DNA of 64,000 nucleotides from Faecalibacterium prausnitzii (GCA_004558805.1 SFDE01000012.1:1-64000); one strand, 5' to 3'; counted from the first letter of the stretch, positions 17,144 to 25,836 are shown. The notes: a model not told the origin generated them from the letters alone. Made by a program: numbers and translations.

Positions 17144-17191
17144 ATCCGGCAGTTCTCCTTGGTTAGTTTTCGGCAGGGGACTGCGCCGGCA

Positions 17192-17380
17192 CTAGACCGT
17201 ACCGGGTTTGACCACCTTTTTGATGTTCTTTTCGATCTTGGCACGGGGCAGCATCACTTCCCGCCCGCAGCCGGTGCAACGGATCTTAAAATCCATGCCC
17301 ACACGCAGCACCTCAAAGCTGGAAGCCCCGCAGGGGTGCTTTTTGCGGGTAAGGATGGTATCTCCCACAGCGATATCCAT
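17192..17380 (-). CDS. DUF951 small protein
   Basis: A 62-residue protein beginning MDIAVGDTILTRKKHPCG. It has a strand-rich N-half and a CTGCGREVMLPR segment; with the earlier HPCG this gives three Cys that may form a metal or redox site. DUF951 proteins are widespread in Firmicutes and often precede translation or chromosome genes. The start at 17380 has GGGAG upstream; the frame is open to 17461, but that earlier part is low quality. It is the first gene of the prfA operon. Confidence 0.82.
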   Translation of the reverse strand: MDIAVGDTILTRKKHPCGASSFEVLRVGMDFKIRCTGCGREVMLPRAKIEKNIKKVVKPGTV

Positions 17381-17465
17381 AGCGTTGGTCGCTCCCTTCT
17401 GCCTGCCGCCGGGCAGGCGTCTGCCGCACAGCCGCCGGAGTCCGGCGGACTGCACATACAAATAT

Positions 17466-17494
17466 AGTATAATGCAAACTCACACAAAATGCAA
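17466..17494 (-). promoter_or_regulatory. Promoter of the DUF951-prfA operon
   Basis: TTGCAT (17494-17489), a 17-bp spacer and TATACT (17471-17466) on the minus strand, about 85 bp before the DUF951 start. GC-rich hairpins (GCCGCCGG/CCGGCGGAC around 17420-17450) follow in the leader. Confidence 0.65.
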
Positions 17495-17589
17495 ATATCT
17501 GCAAGGGCGGACGCATATGGTTTTTCCGTACAGAGCATCTGCACCCGGCAGATACAAGACCCAAAATAGCACAGAAAGAGGAATGAAAG

Positions 17590-18525
17590 ATGATGCAAGC
17601 ATACCGTACCGAATGCAACTACCGCTCCGCAGCCCGCCTGTCCCCCGCCGAGCTCCGCACCGCCGCCGCCAACCGGGAGATCCTGCAAGCCACCGCCCTT
17701 GCCTTTGACACCCGGCGGCAGCTGCGGTTTGAGATCGGCGGGGCAAAGGCAGTGATGCCCTTTGCCCAGTGCGCCGATGGTGCCGAGACCGGCGCGGTGC
17801 GGGATATCGCCGTGCTGACCCGGGTGGGACGTCCCACCTGTTTTGTCATCGAAGGGGTGGACACCGATGAGACCGGGCAGCCGGTGTACCGGCTCTCCCG
17901 TGCCGAGGCGCAGCGGATGTGCAAGGCAGAGTATCTGGATGGGCTTGTGCCCGGAGACATCCTGCCCTGTGTGGTCACCCACATCGAGCCTTTTGGGGCG
18001 TTCTGCGATGTAGGCTGCGGCATCAGCGCCCTGCTGCCCATCGACTGCATGTCGGTGAGCCGCATCTCCTCCCCGGCGGACCGGGTCAGCGTGGGGCAGC
18101 AGATCCTCTGCGTCATCCGGAACCGGGACCCTCAGGGGCGGTTCGTGCTGACCATCCGGGAGCTGCTGGGCACCTGGGCGGAAAATGCCGCCGCCTTTAC
18201 CGTAGGAGAAACGGTGGTGGGCATCGTGCGCAGCGTGGAGGAGTACGGCACCTTTGTGGAGATCGCCCCCAATCTGGCGGGGCTGGCGGAAAGCTGCAGC
18301 GACCTTGTACCGGGGCAGGCGGTGAGCGTATACATCAAGAACATCCTGCCGGATAAAATGAAGATCAAGCTGGTCATTGTGAACCACAGCCTGAGCCAGC
18401 TCCACCGGTTTGCTCTGCGGTACTTTATCACCGAGGGGCATCTGGACCGGTGGGTCTACTCCACGCCGGAAAGCCCCAAGCGGATCGAGACCGATTTTTC
18501 CCCAGCAGCTTGCATTCCGCGGTAA
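17590..18525 (+). CDS. S1 RNA-binding domain protein
   Basis: A 311-residue cytosolic protein with two recognisable S1 (OB-fold) domains. One is at about 118-190 (GDILPCVVTHIEPFGAFCDV, then GISALLPIDCMSVSRIS). The second is at about 200-265 (GETVVGIVRSVEEYGTFVEI, then NLAGLAE). The N-terminal part may hold a third, degenerate S1-like repeat. It resembles ribosomal protein S1-like proteins of Clostridia and is much shorter than E. coli S1. It probably binds single-stranded RNA, perhaps in translation initiation or decay. ATG 17590 follows AGAGG; ATG 17593 is an alternative. Confidence 0.87.
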   Translation: MMQAYRTECNYRSAARLSPAELRTAAANREILQATALAFDTRRQLRFEIGGAKAVMPFAQCADGAETGAVRDIAVLTRVGRPTCFVIEGVDTDETGQPVYRLSRAEAQRMCKAEYLDGLVPGDILPCVVTHIEPFGAFCDVGCGISALLPIDCMSVSRISSPADRVSVGQQILCVIRNRDPQGRFVLTIRELLGTWAENAAAFTVGETVVGIVRSVEEYGTFVEIAPNLAGLAESCSDLVPGQAVSVYIKNILPDKMKIKLVIVNHSLSQLHRFALRYFITEGHLDRWVYSTPESPKRIETDFSPAACIPR

Positions 18526-18607
18526 AACCCTTTATACTAAGATGGAAAAGAACAGGAACCCCGGGCAGCCCACGCCGCCCGGGATCGCAAAGGGGATGTA
18601 TGGAACG

Positions 18608-19159
18608 ATGACCGCCAACGATGCTTTTACTGCCGGTGTACGTCCCGGCGGGCTCACCAGCAGCACCGAGATCCGGCTGCTGCTGTGCTATCTGGTGAAA
18701 AATGCCGGACCCATTACCCGGCAGGATATCGAAAATGCGCTTATGGAAGAAGCGCTGGTAAACTATTTCGAGATCGGCTCCTGTCTGGACGATATTGCCC
18801 GCCAGCAGCTGGTAACGGTAAAGGACAACACCTACACCATCACCGACAAGGGGCGCAAGGTGGCGCAGGAGCTTGCCTACGACCTGCCCCGCAGCGTCCG
18901 GGAGCGTGCCGTTGCCGCCGTGCTGCGGTGCCAGACCTGGACCCGCAAGGAGGCAAAGTACAGCGCCGGTATCACCGAAAAGGCAGACGGGCACTGTACC
19001 GTCCGCTGCACCGTAAAAGGGCTGGACAGCGACCTGTTCTGTCTGGATCTGGGCACCCCGGACCGGCTCAGTGCCGAGCTGGTAAAAAAGCAGTTCATCC
19101 TGAAGGGCAACGAGATCTACCAGCTGCTGATCACAAAGCTTACCGAAGAAGAAAAATAA
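18608..19159 (+). CDS. DUF4364 protein (winged-helix-like)
   Basis: A 183-residue protein beginning MTANDAFTAGVRPGGL; AAAGGGG lies 12 bases upstream. In-frame ATGs at 18596 and 18542 exist but have poor spacing. Residues about 20-85 look like a winged helix (TEIRLLLCYLVKNAGPITRQ, then SCLDDIARQQLVTVKD). The C-terminal half is beta-rich (HCTVRCTVKGLDSDLFCLDL). DUF4364 proteins are common in Clostridia, with unknown targets. It lies downstream of the S1-domain gene with an 82-bp gap. Confidence 0.8.
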   Translation: MTANDAFTAGVRPGGLTSSTEIRLLLCYLVKNAGPITRQDIENALMEEALVNYFEIGSCLDDIARQQLVTVKDNTYTITDKGRKVAQELAYDLPRSVRERAVAAVLRCQTWTRKEAKYSAGITEKADGHCTVRCTVKGLDSDLFCLDLGTPDRLSAELVKKQFILKGNEIYQLLITKLTEEEK

Positions 19160-19162
19160 ATC

Positions 19163-19203
19163 AGGGGACCGCCGCACATGGCATGTGCGGCGGTCCCCTT
19201 TTC
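19163..19203. terminator. Bidirectional terminator between convergent genes
   Basis: A 16-bp perfect stem, GGGGACCGCCGCACAT with its complement, and a three-base loop. TTTT follows on the plus strand. It ends the DUF4364 gene and lies just past the stop of the convergent spoIVA gene. Confidence 0.88.
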
Positions 19204-19205
19204 TC

Positions 19206-20696
19206 TCAGATCAGAATACAGATCAGCCCGGTACAGCCCTCGTTGATGACCCGTTCCAACGTGCCTTGCAGCTGGGTCCGTGCCTCCTGCGGGATATGCA
19301 GCAGCTTGTTCTGCAGCCCCTCGTTTACCAGCTGATGTAGGCTTTTGCCAAAGATGTTGGACTGCCACAGCTGCACCGGATCCTCCGCAAAATCCGCCAG
19401 CAGCCCCTGCACCAGCTCCTGACTCTGCCGCTCGGTGCCCACGATGGGGCTCAGCTCGGTGTGGATCACCGCCTTCATCATGTGGATGGAAGGGGCGCTT
19501 GCTGCCAGCCGCACCCCGTACTGTCCCCCCTGCTGCAGGATCCGGGGCTGTTCCAGCTGCAGCTCCCCCATGGAGGGCATGACGATGCCGTAGCCGGTTG
19601 CCTCCACCTGCTCCAGCGCACTGCGGACCTTTTCGTATTCCCGCTTTGCCTGCGCCAGCTCCATGATGCAGGGCATCAGCCCCGCCTCGTCCCCGATCTC
19701 CAGCCCGGTCTGCTCGCTGAGGACCCGGTAGAACACCTCCGGCTTCAGCTCCACTCCGATGCGCACACTGCCGCCGGAAAGGTCCATGCTGGTGACCCGG
19801 GAGCGCTGCACCGCCTCGCAGTCCAACACGGCGGTGTTCTCCCCGGCGGGGATGTCCTTCATCCGGGCGGTGTTTTCCGCCAGTTCCATGGCGGCGGCGT
19901 ACACCTGTGCCTGCAGCCAGTGCCCGTTTTCCAATCGGTTGATCCACCGGGGCAGGGCAAAGTCCAGCTCCTGCACCGGAAATTCGTAGAGCACCTGCCG
20001 CAGGATGTCTCCCAGTGCCGCCGCATCCAGATCCACACAGCTCACCGGCAGCACCTTGTGGCGGTAGTCCCGCTCCATGCCGGCGGCAAGCTGTCTGGTC
20101 TCCGCCGCCTCCGGGTGGGTGCTGTTGAGCAGGATGAGGTAGGGCTTGCCCAGTTCCTCCAGCTCCTCCACCACCCGTTTTTCGGTCTTTGCGTAGCCCT
20201 CCCGGGGGATATCGCTGATGGAGCCGTCGGTGGTGACCACGATGCCGATGGTGGAGTGCTGGCAGATGACCTTGCGGGTGCCGGTCTCGGCGGCAAGGTC
20301 AAAGGGCACCTCCTCCGGGAACCAGGGGCTTTTGACCATGCGGGGTCTTGCGTCCTCCTCATGTCCCATTGCCCCTTCCACCATGTAGCCCACGCAGTCC
20401 ACCAGCCGTACCCGGCACTCGCCGCCGCCTTCCAGCTGCAATGGCACCGCCGTTTCCGGGATGAACTTTGGCTCGGTGGTCATGATGGTGCGCCCTGCCG
20501 CCGACTGGGGCAGTTCGTCCCGGGCACGGACCCGCGCCTGTGCTCCGGTGATGGCGGGAAGCACCAGCTCCTCCATAAAGCGCTTGATAAAGGTGGATTT
20601 GCCGCTGCGCACCGGTCCCACCACGCCGATGTAGATATCCCCGCCGGTGCGTGCGCCGATCGCCCGGCAGATGGTGCTGTTTTGCTGTTTGTCCAA
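19206..20696 (-). CDS. spoIVA: Stage IV sporulation protein A (spore coat ATPase)
   Basis: A 496-residue protein, full length against the family's usual 490 or so. The Walker A motif is GPVRSGKST (about residues 27-35) and the Walker B/switch region is RVRLVDCVGYMVEGA. DLDAAALGDIL lies in the middle domain, and the conserved C-terminal assembly tail ends TGLICILI. In sporulating Firmicutes SpoIVA hydrolyses ATP and polymerises on the forespore as the base of the coat. Its presence with the C-terminal tail intact argues that it is still under selection, even if the organism is thought not to sporulate. Confidence 0.93.
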   Translation of the reverse strand: MDKQQNSTICRAIGARTGGDIYIGVVGPVRSGKSTFIKRFMEELVLPAITGAQARVRARDELPQSAAGRTIMTTEPKFIPETAVPLQLEGGGECRVRLVDCVGYMVEGAMGHEEDARPRMVKSPWFPEEVPFDLAAETGTRKVICQHSTIGIVVTTDGSISDIPREGYAKTEKRVVEELEELGKPYLILLNSTHPEAAETRQLAAGMERDYRHKVLPVSCVDLDAAALGDILRQVLYEFPVQELDFALPRWINRLENGHWLQAQVYAAAMELAENTARMKDIPAGENTAVLDCEAVQRSRVTSMDLSGGSVRIGVELKPEVFYRVLSEQTGLEIGDEAGLMPCIMELAQAKREYEKVRSALEQVEATGYGIVMPSMGELQLEQPRILQQGGQYGVRLAASAPSIHMMKAVIHTELSPIVGTERQSQELVQGLLADFAEDPVQLWQSNIFGKSLHQLVNEGLQNKLLHIPQEARTQLQGTLERVINEGCTGLICILI

Positions 20697-21021
20697 GGCA
20701 GTTCTCCCCTTCCCCTTGCGTAGCGCACCGGACCCTGCGCCCTGTCCGCTCGGTGTATCCTATGAAAAGGGAGCGCTTATTATGCCGGGGGTCTTGAATG
20801 CCCTCCGTTTACGCCCTGGGCATCTTCAGCGCAAAATATTTTATAAAAGCACTTCAGGAAGATCTGCGGATCTTCCCGAATCGCATTTTCACGGAGGGGG
20901 TAGCCCCCTGAAAGGGGGAGGTGGCACCGCAGGTGACGGAGAGAGCAAACCAGCCAACGTAACCGCTGCTGCAAAAATGGCAGGCAAATGCCGTTTTCTG
21001 TCACGACCCCTTTTGTGAAAA

Positions 21022-21059
21022 TGGTCTATCGGAATGCCCGCAGGCATTCCGATAGACCA
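21022..21059. repeat. Perfect 17-bp inverted repeat
   Basis: The arms TGGTCTATCGGAATGCC and GGCATTCCGATAGACCA are separated by CGCA. There is no T-tract on either side, so it is not a standard terminator. It may be a REP-like or MITE-like unit. Confidence 0.75.
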
Positions 21060-21124
21060 AAATCCAAAATCTGATTTCCGCTATGGATGGCAGAGCGAAG
21101 CGGAGTCATTTTAAATCGTCCAGC

Positions 21125-21161
21125 AAAAAGGAGCTGCCGTGCAAAAACGCACAGCAGCTCC
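21125..21161 (-). terminator. Terminator of aspS
   Basis: The stem GGAGCTGC/GCAGCTCC with an inner GTGC/GCAC is followed by TTTTT on the minus strand, 20 bp past the aspS stop. Confidence 0.85.
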
Positions 21162-21180
21162 CGGAAAAGCTCTTATAAAA

Positions 21181-22515
21181 TTACGGGGTCAGACGGTTGG
21201 GACCACGGAACAGGAACTCGGCGTCCTTGATGCTCAAACCGCACAGCAGCATGGTCAGGCGGTCGATGCCCAGACCGAAACCGCCGTGGGGCGGGCAGCC
21301 GTACTGGAAGAACTCCAGATAGAACTTGACGTCCTCGGCAAGACCCTTTTCCTCTGCCTGCTTCTTCAGCACTTCGTAGCGGTGCTCACGCTGGGCACCG
21401 GTGGTGATCTCCACACCGCGCCAGATCAGGTCGTAGCCCTGAGGCACACCGTTCTCGTCCCGCATGTGGTAGAAGGCGCGCTTCTCGGCGGAGTAGTCAG
21501 TGATGAACAGGAACTCGTGGTTGTAGTGCTTCTTCACCCACTCGTAGCTCAGGCGCTCTGCCTCGGTGGTCAGGTCGCCCTTTTCGCTCTCATCCACCTT
21601 GTAGCCGAACTCCTCTTCCAGACCCTTGTACAGGTCCTCCAGCTTCACCACCGGGAAGGGGGTGGTGGGCACGATGACTTCCTGCCCGAACATCTCCTGG
21701 ATCTGGTCGCCGTAGCTGTCCTTTACTGCCTGCAGACCCGCTGCCAGCAGCTCCTCTTCCATCTTCATGACGTCCTTGAAAGAGGTGATGTAGCTGAACT
21801 CCAGATCGAAGCCGGAGAACTCGGTGGAGTGTTTGTTGGTGTAGCTCTTCTCGGCACGGAACACAGGACCGGTCTCAAAGATGCGCTCAAAGCCGGCTGC
21901 CATTGCCATCTGCTTGTAGAACTGAGGGCTCTGTGCCAGATAGGCGTTGCGGTCGAAGTAATCCACCTTGAACACCTCAGAGCCGCTCTCGCTTGCCGCA
22001 GCAATGAGCTTGGGGGTGTGGATCTCGATGAAGTTGCGGTCCAACAGGAACTTGCGCATGGCGTTGACAAAGCAGCTCTGTGCCTTGAACATCAGCTGGT
22101 TCTCGTCGGTGCGCAGGTCGATCCAGCGGTAGTCGATGCGCTGGTCGATGCTGGAGCGCTCCACTGCCTTCTTTTTCTTGGTGGCAGCGATCTCCTTGCG
22201 GACGATGGGCAGGGGGTCTGCGATGCTCTCGATCTCGATGGCGGAGGGGATCATCTCGATGCCGCCCATCTTGACGTAATCGTTCTCCACCACCTTGCCG
22301 GTGACCGTAATGACGGAATCCGGGGTCAGCTGATCGATGGTACCCACCAGATCCGGGTGATCTTCCTTCTCCACCGTGATCTGCAGCTTGCCGGTAATAT
22401 CCTTCAGCACGATGAATGCCATATACTTGCTGTTGCGCAGGTTCTCGATAAAGCCCTGCACCTTCACTGTACTGCCGATTTCCTTCTGGACCTCATTGAT
22501 ATAGGTGCGTTCCAT
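21181..22515 (-). CDS. aspS: Aspartyl-tRNA synthetase, archaeal/non-discriminating type
   Basis: A 444-residue class IIb synthetase. The N-terminal OB-fold anticodon domain (about 1-100) contains VKVQGFIENLRNSKYMAFIV; the catalytic core has motif 2 (FETGPVFRAEKSYTNKHSTE) and motif 3 (GFGLGIDRLTMLLCG). It lacks the 100-residue GAD insertion of bacterial AspRS and is about 150 residues shorter, which is the archaeal/eukaryotic layout. Such enzymes in Clostridia often charge both tRNA-Asp and tRNA-Asn, with GatCAB then amidating Asp-tRNA-Asn. Whether this copy is non-discriminating is inferred from the family. The ATG has AGGAGG seven or more bases upstream. Confidence 0.9.
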   Translation of the reverse strand: MERTYINEVQKEIGSTVKVQGFIENLRNSKYMAFIVLKDITGKLQITVEKEDHPDLVGTIDQLTPDSVITVTGKVVENDYVKMGGIEMIPSAIEIESIADPLPIVRKEIAATKKKKAVERSSIDQRIDYRWIDLRTDENQLMFKAQSCFVNAMRKFLLDRNFIEIHTPKLIAAASESGSEVFKVDYFDRNAYLAQSPQFYKQMAMAAGFERIFETGPVFRAEKSYTNKHSTEFSGFDLEFSYITSFKDVMKMEEELLAAGLQAVKDSYGDQIQEMFGQEVIVPTTPFPVVKLEDLYKGLEEEFGYKVDESEKGDLTTEAERLSYEWVKKHYNHEFLFITDYSAEKRAFYHMRDENGVPQGYDLIWRGVEITTGAQREHRYEVLKKQAEEKGLAEDVKFYLEFFQYGCPPHGGFGLGIDRLTMLLCGLSIKDAEFLFRGPNRLTP

Positions 22516-22580
22516 AGGAATCCTCCTTATAAAGTCTTGTGTACTGTTTTATTATACGCTTTTCAGGGGATAAATCAAGG

Positions 22581-23225
22581 TCATTTCTTTTCTTCGTGAA
22601 GGGTGCCGGTGCCCCCTTCCACCACCCCGTCGTGGCGGAGCACGGCGGCAATGGTGCCAAAGAAGCACTTTACATCCAGCCCAAAGCTCAGGTGCTCCAC
22701 ATACCAGCCGTCCAGCTTTGCCTTTTCGGAGATCTCCAGCTCGTCCCGTCCGTGGATCTGCGCCCAGCCGGTAAGCCCCGGACGCACATCGTTGGCGCCG
22801 TACTTGTCCCGCTGGTCGATAAGGTCGTACTGGTTCCACAGCGCCGGGCGGGGCCCGATGACCGCCATATCCCCCACAAAGATGTTCCACATCTGAGGCA
22901 GCTCGTCCAGACTGGTCTTCCGCAAAAAGTGCCCCATGCGGGTGATATACCGGTCCGGGTCCTGCAGCAGGTGGGTGGGCATATCGTGGGGGGTGTCGGT
23001 ACGCATGGTGCGGAACTTGAGGATGTCAAAATGCTTTTTGCCCACCCCTACCCGCTTCTGCCGGAAAAACACCGGACCCGGGGAGTCCAGTTTGATCGCC
23101 GCTGCCAGCAGCAAAAAAAGCCAGGACAGGCACAGCATGCCCAGTGCTGACAACACGATGGCAAGAAAACGCTTGATATACTTCCGATACACAGAGATCC
23201 CTCCGTCTTTCTTTTTGGATTCCAA
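22581..23225 (-). CDS. Undecaprenyl-phosphate sugar-1-phosphate transferase
   Basis: A 214-residue bacterial sugar transferase (WcaJ/PglC core type). One membrane segment (about 20-42) is followed by FFRQKRVGVGKKHFDILKFR with the KFRTM motif, then RKTSLDELPQMWNIF, GPRPAL and PGLTGWAQIHGR. It transfers a sugar 1-phosphate from a UDP-sugar to undecaprenyl phosphate, starting exopolysaccharide or a glycan repeat. No other glycan genes are adjacent. The start at 23225 is likely; a later Met is absent before the membrane segment. Confidence 0.88.
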   Translation of the reverse strand: MESKKKDGGISVYRKYIKRFLAIVLSALGMLCLSWLFLLLAAAIKLDSPGPVFFRQKRVGVGKKHFDILKFRTMRTDTPHDMPTHLLQDPDRYITRMGHFLRKTSLDELPQMWNIFVGDMAVIGPRPALWNQYDLIDQRDKYGANDVRPGLTGWAQIHGRDELEISEKAKLDGWYVEHLSFGLDVKCFFGTIAAVLRHDGVVEGGTGTLHEEKK

Positions 23226-23461
23226 ACGTATTCAGTATAGCAGTCCGGCGGCGATTTTGCAATTCGTTGCGCCATCTTTTGCCGTTTTTCCGGTTTCCGG
23301 CGGGGCGGGACCATCCTACCTCTCCAAAGGTAAGGAAAATGTAAAATTTTTGTGACCTGCCCCCTTGTATTTTACCATGTTCGGCGTTATAATATCCTTT
23401 CGGTTACTCAGACAAAAAAACACCTGTTTTAAAGAATTTTTTAAGGAGGCGCATCTCTTTC
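23226..23461. promoter_or_regulatory. Divergent promoter region upstream of the MATE exporter
   Basis: TTGTAT (23365-23370), a 17-bp spacer and a perfect TATAAT (23388-23393) on the plus strand, with AAGGAGG at 23443-23449 before the ATG at 23462. No coding sequence was found in the 236-bp gap, and no clear promoter was identified for the minus-strand sugar transferase. Confidence 0.7.
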
Positions 23462-24829
23462 ATGGCACAGTCCAGCCGTACCGCAGACCTGACCAGCGGT
23501 CCCCTGCTCCAGAAGATCATCCTGTTTTCGCTGCCTTTGGCGGCATCCAGCATCTTACAGCTTCTGTTCAACGCCGCCGATGTGGTGGTGGTGGGTCGCT
23601 TTGCCGGCAGCACCGCCCTTGCAGCGGTAGGTTCCAACGGTTCCCTCATCAACCTGCTGGTGAACCTCTTTGTGGGGCTTTCGCTGGGCGCCAATGTGGT
23701 GGCGGCACGCTGCTTCGGTGCTAAGGACGAGCAGGGCGTTCGGGACACGGTACAGACGGCGGTGACCCTGGGTCTTGTCAGCGGCGTGATGCTGGCTGCG
23801 GTGGGCTTTTTTGCCGCCCGGGGGCTGCTGGAACTTATGAGCTGCCCGGAAGACGTCATCGACCTGTCCACCCTGTACCTGAAGATCTATTTTATCGGTA
23901 TGCCCATGAGCATGCTGTACAATTTCAGCTCCGCTCTGCTCCGTGCTGCCGGAGACACCAAACGTCCCCTGTACTGTCTTGCCGCCGCCGGTGTCATCAA
24001 CGTGGTGCTGAACCTTGTGTTTGTCATCGGCTTTTCCATGAGTGTGGCAGGGGTGGCGCTTGCCACCATCATCAGTCAGGCAGTGTCCGCCTGCCTGGTC
24101 ACCGCCATGCTGCTGCGGGAAAAGGGTGCCCTGCATCTGGACCTGCGGCGGCTGGGCTTCCACAGCGGTGCCCTGAAGCAGATCCTGCTCATCGGCATTC
24201 CCGCAGGCTTGCAGAGCACTGTGTTCAGCCTGTCCAATGTGGTGATCCAGTCTGCTATCAACTCCTTTGGCTCCACGGTGGTGGCAGGCAACTCTGCCTC
24301 CGCCAATCTGGAGGGCTTTGTCTACACCGGCATGAACTCCTTTGCGCAGGCGGCAGTGACCTTTGCCAGCCAGAACATCGGCGCCCGGAAATATGAGAAT
24401 CTGGACCGGGTAGTGCTGGGCTGCCTGCTGTGCGCCGTGTGCACCGGCATCGTCATGGGCGGCGGTGCTGCACTGGCAGGAGGCAGCCTGCTGCGGCTCT
24501 ACTCCTCCGATGCAGCGGTGATCGCTGCCGGCGTGGAGCGGCTCCATGTGATCTGCGGGGTGTACCTGCTCTGCGGCATTATGGACGTGCTGGCATACTC
24601 TTTGCGGGGCATGGGCTACAGTGTGCTGCCCATGGTGGTGAGCCTCATCGGCAGCTGCCTGCTGCGGATCTTGTGGATCGCCACGGTCTTCCAGCTCCAC
24701 CGTACCCCCTTTATGCTCTACATCAGCTACCCCATCAGCTGGACCCTCACCGCTCTGGTGCATCTGGTCTGCCTCATGGTAGTGCGCCGGAAACTGCGCC
24801 GGAAGGTGCAGCTGCTGCAGGCGGCATAA
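23462..24829 (+). CDS. MATE family efflux transporter
   Basis: A 455-residue polytopic membrane protein with about 12 hydrophobic segments in two six-helix halves. The first half opens PLAASSILQLLFNAADVVVV with GRFAGSTALAAVGS; the second half opens IGIPAGLQSTVFSLSNVVIQ. These repeats and the conserved SSALLRAAGDTKRPLY segment are typical of the DinF/NorM-like branch. It exports organic cations, drugs or metabolites by Na+ or H+ antiport. The substrate cannot be told from sequence. It has its own promoter and terminator. Confidence 0.92.
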   Translation: MAQSSRTADLTSGPLLQKIILFSLPLAASSILQLLFNAADVVVVGRFAGSTALAAVGSNGSLINLLVNLFVGLSLGANVVAARCFGAKDEQGVRDTVQTAVTLGLVSGVMLAAVGFFAARGLLELMSCPEDVIDLSTLYLKIYFIGMPMSMLYNFSSALLRAAGDTKRPLYCLAAAGVINVVLNLVFVIGFSMSVAGVALATIISQAVSACLVTAMLLREKGALHLDLRRLGFHSGALKQILLIGIPAGLQSTVFSLSNVVIQSAINSFGSTVVAGNSASANLEGFVYTGMNSFAQAAVTFASQNIGARKYENLDRVVLGCLLCAVCTGIVMGGGAALAGGSLLRLYSSDAAVIAAGVERLHVICGVYLLCGIMDVLAYSLRGMGYSVLPMVVSLIGSCLLRILWIATVFQLHRTPFMLYISYPISWTLTALVHLVCLMVVRRKLRRKVQLLQAA

Positions 24830-24836
24830 GCTTTTG

Positions 24837-24878
24837 GGACCCTGTTCTGCCGGACACCCCGGCGGGGCAGGGTCTTTT
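24837..24878 (+). terminator. Terminator of the MATE gene
   Basis: The stem GACCCTG...CAGGGTC with inner CCGG pairing is followed by TTTT, nine bases past the stop. Confidence 0.85.
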
Positions 24879-24943
24879 GCTGCCCGGAAACGGAGGCTCC
24901 AAAATAAAATCGTACTTTTCCCCAGATTCCGGTACAAATGCCG

Positions 24944-24972
24944 CTTTCATAAATGACAAACTGTGTTATAAT
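24944..24972 (+). promoter_or_regulatory. Promoter of gntR-pyrBI
   Basis: A perfect TATAAT at 24967-24972 is preceded by TGT, an extended -10 element. The -35 match is weak (CTTTCA at 24944-24949). A GGCGGG/CCCGCC hairpin lies in the leader around 25025-25040. Confidence 0.65.
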
Positions 24973-25059
24973 AAAAGAGAAGGTCTTGTCGGCAGGTGTC
25001 GGAATCTGTCCGCGACCTAGTGCCGGCGGGTCTCCCCGCCTGTGAACGGAGGAACCAAG

Positions 25060-25815
25060 ATGAAGGAATCCACACTCGCCTCTTCCAGCCGACTGGGCGG
25101 TGCTGTCATCAGCGACCGGGTCGTTGCAAGCCTGCTGGAGGAACTGCGCACCGGACGCTATGCTGCTGCCGACCGCCTGCCTGCAGAGGTCGACCTTGCC
25201 ACCGAGATGGGGGTGAGCCGCACAGTGATCCGGGATGCCCTCAGCGAAATGGAGCGTGCCGGTTATGTGGAACGGGTGCGGGGCATTGGCACGGTGGTCA
25301 ACCGCACGGTGCTGGGGCTCAGGAGCCGTCTGGATCAGAAGCTGGAGTATTATCCCCTGATCCGCAGCTTTGGCAGCTACCCCCACGCCGACGGCATTCA
25401 GGTATTCCCCATCCGCGCCGGGGAGGAGCTGGCGCAGGATCTGGCGATCGCCCCGGGGGATGAGGTGATCTGCATCAAAAAGCGGATCCTTGCCGACACC
25501 ACCCCGGTGATCTACTCCATCGACTATCTGCCCCGGAACCTCTTTGGCACCCGGGATTATACCCGCATCGACCTTACCGGCGGGGTGTTTGATATTCTGG
25601 AGCGGGAATGCCACCAGCAAATCTCCTCTAATGTCGCCCACCTGAAGGCAAGCTGCGGCGATGACGCCATCCGCTCCGCCATGCGTCTTGCGCCGGGGGA
25701 GGCAATGCTGCTGCTGGACGAGATCTGTTTCAATCGTTTGTGCCGCCCGGTGATGCGCTCCCTGAGCTACTACACAAACTTCTTTGATTTTTCCATTTTG
25801 CGCAAACTGCTTTGA
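25060..25815 (+). CDS. GntR family regulator (HutC/UTRA type)
   Basis: A 251-residue regulator. ATG 25060 follows GGAGG by seven bases; a GTG at 25042 is less likely. The winged helix is at about 20-85 (RLPAEVDLATEMGVSRTVIR, then GYVERVRGIGTVVN) and a C-terminal UTRA-like ligand domain at about 95-245 (RILADTTPVIYSIDYLPRNL, then RPVMRSLSYYTNFFDFSI). It lies 21 bp upstream of pyrB and shares its promoter, so it may control pyrimidine synthesis, or pyrBI may simply be downstream of a regulator of something else. The effector is unknown. Confidence 0.88.
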   Translation: MKESTLASSSRLGGAVISDRVVASLLEELRTGRYAAADRLPAEVDLATEMGVSRTVIRDALSEMERAGYVERVRGIGTVVNRTVLGLRSRLDQKLEYYPLIRSFGSYPHADGIQVFPIRAGEELAQDLAIAPGDEVICIKKRILADTTPVIYSIDYLPRNLFGTRDYTRIDLTGGVFDILERECHQQISSNVAHLKASCGDDAIRSAMRLAPGEAMLLLDEICFNRLCRPVMRSLSYYTNFFDFSILRKLL

Positions 25816-25836
25816 TCTAACGGAGGAAATGTAACC

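Larger units (their letters stand above)
20697..21180. other. Gene-free region with dispersed-repeat features
   Basis: This 484-bp stretch between spoIVA and aspS holds no credible gene. About 20875-20960 contains GGGGGTAGCCCCCTGAAAGG followed by AGGTGGCACCGCAGGTGACG, which looks like a short intergenic repeat. At 21022-21059 a perfect 17-bp inverted repeat (TGGTCTATCGGAATGCC with a CGCA loop) would fold as a hairpin, with no T-run. At 21082-21110, GATGGCAGAGCGAAGCGGAG looks like another repeat unit. Confidence 0.55.

Noticed and set aside
18542..18607. Longer N-terminus for the DUF4364 protein (ATG 18542 or 18596)
   Set aside because: Ribosome binding site spacing is wrong for both; the shorter start fits the family's usual beginning.
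25005..25045. A riboswitch upstream of gntR-pyrBI
   Set aside because: Only one short GGCGGG/CCCGCC hairpin is present and no known aptamer pattern was recognised.
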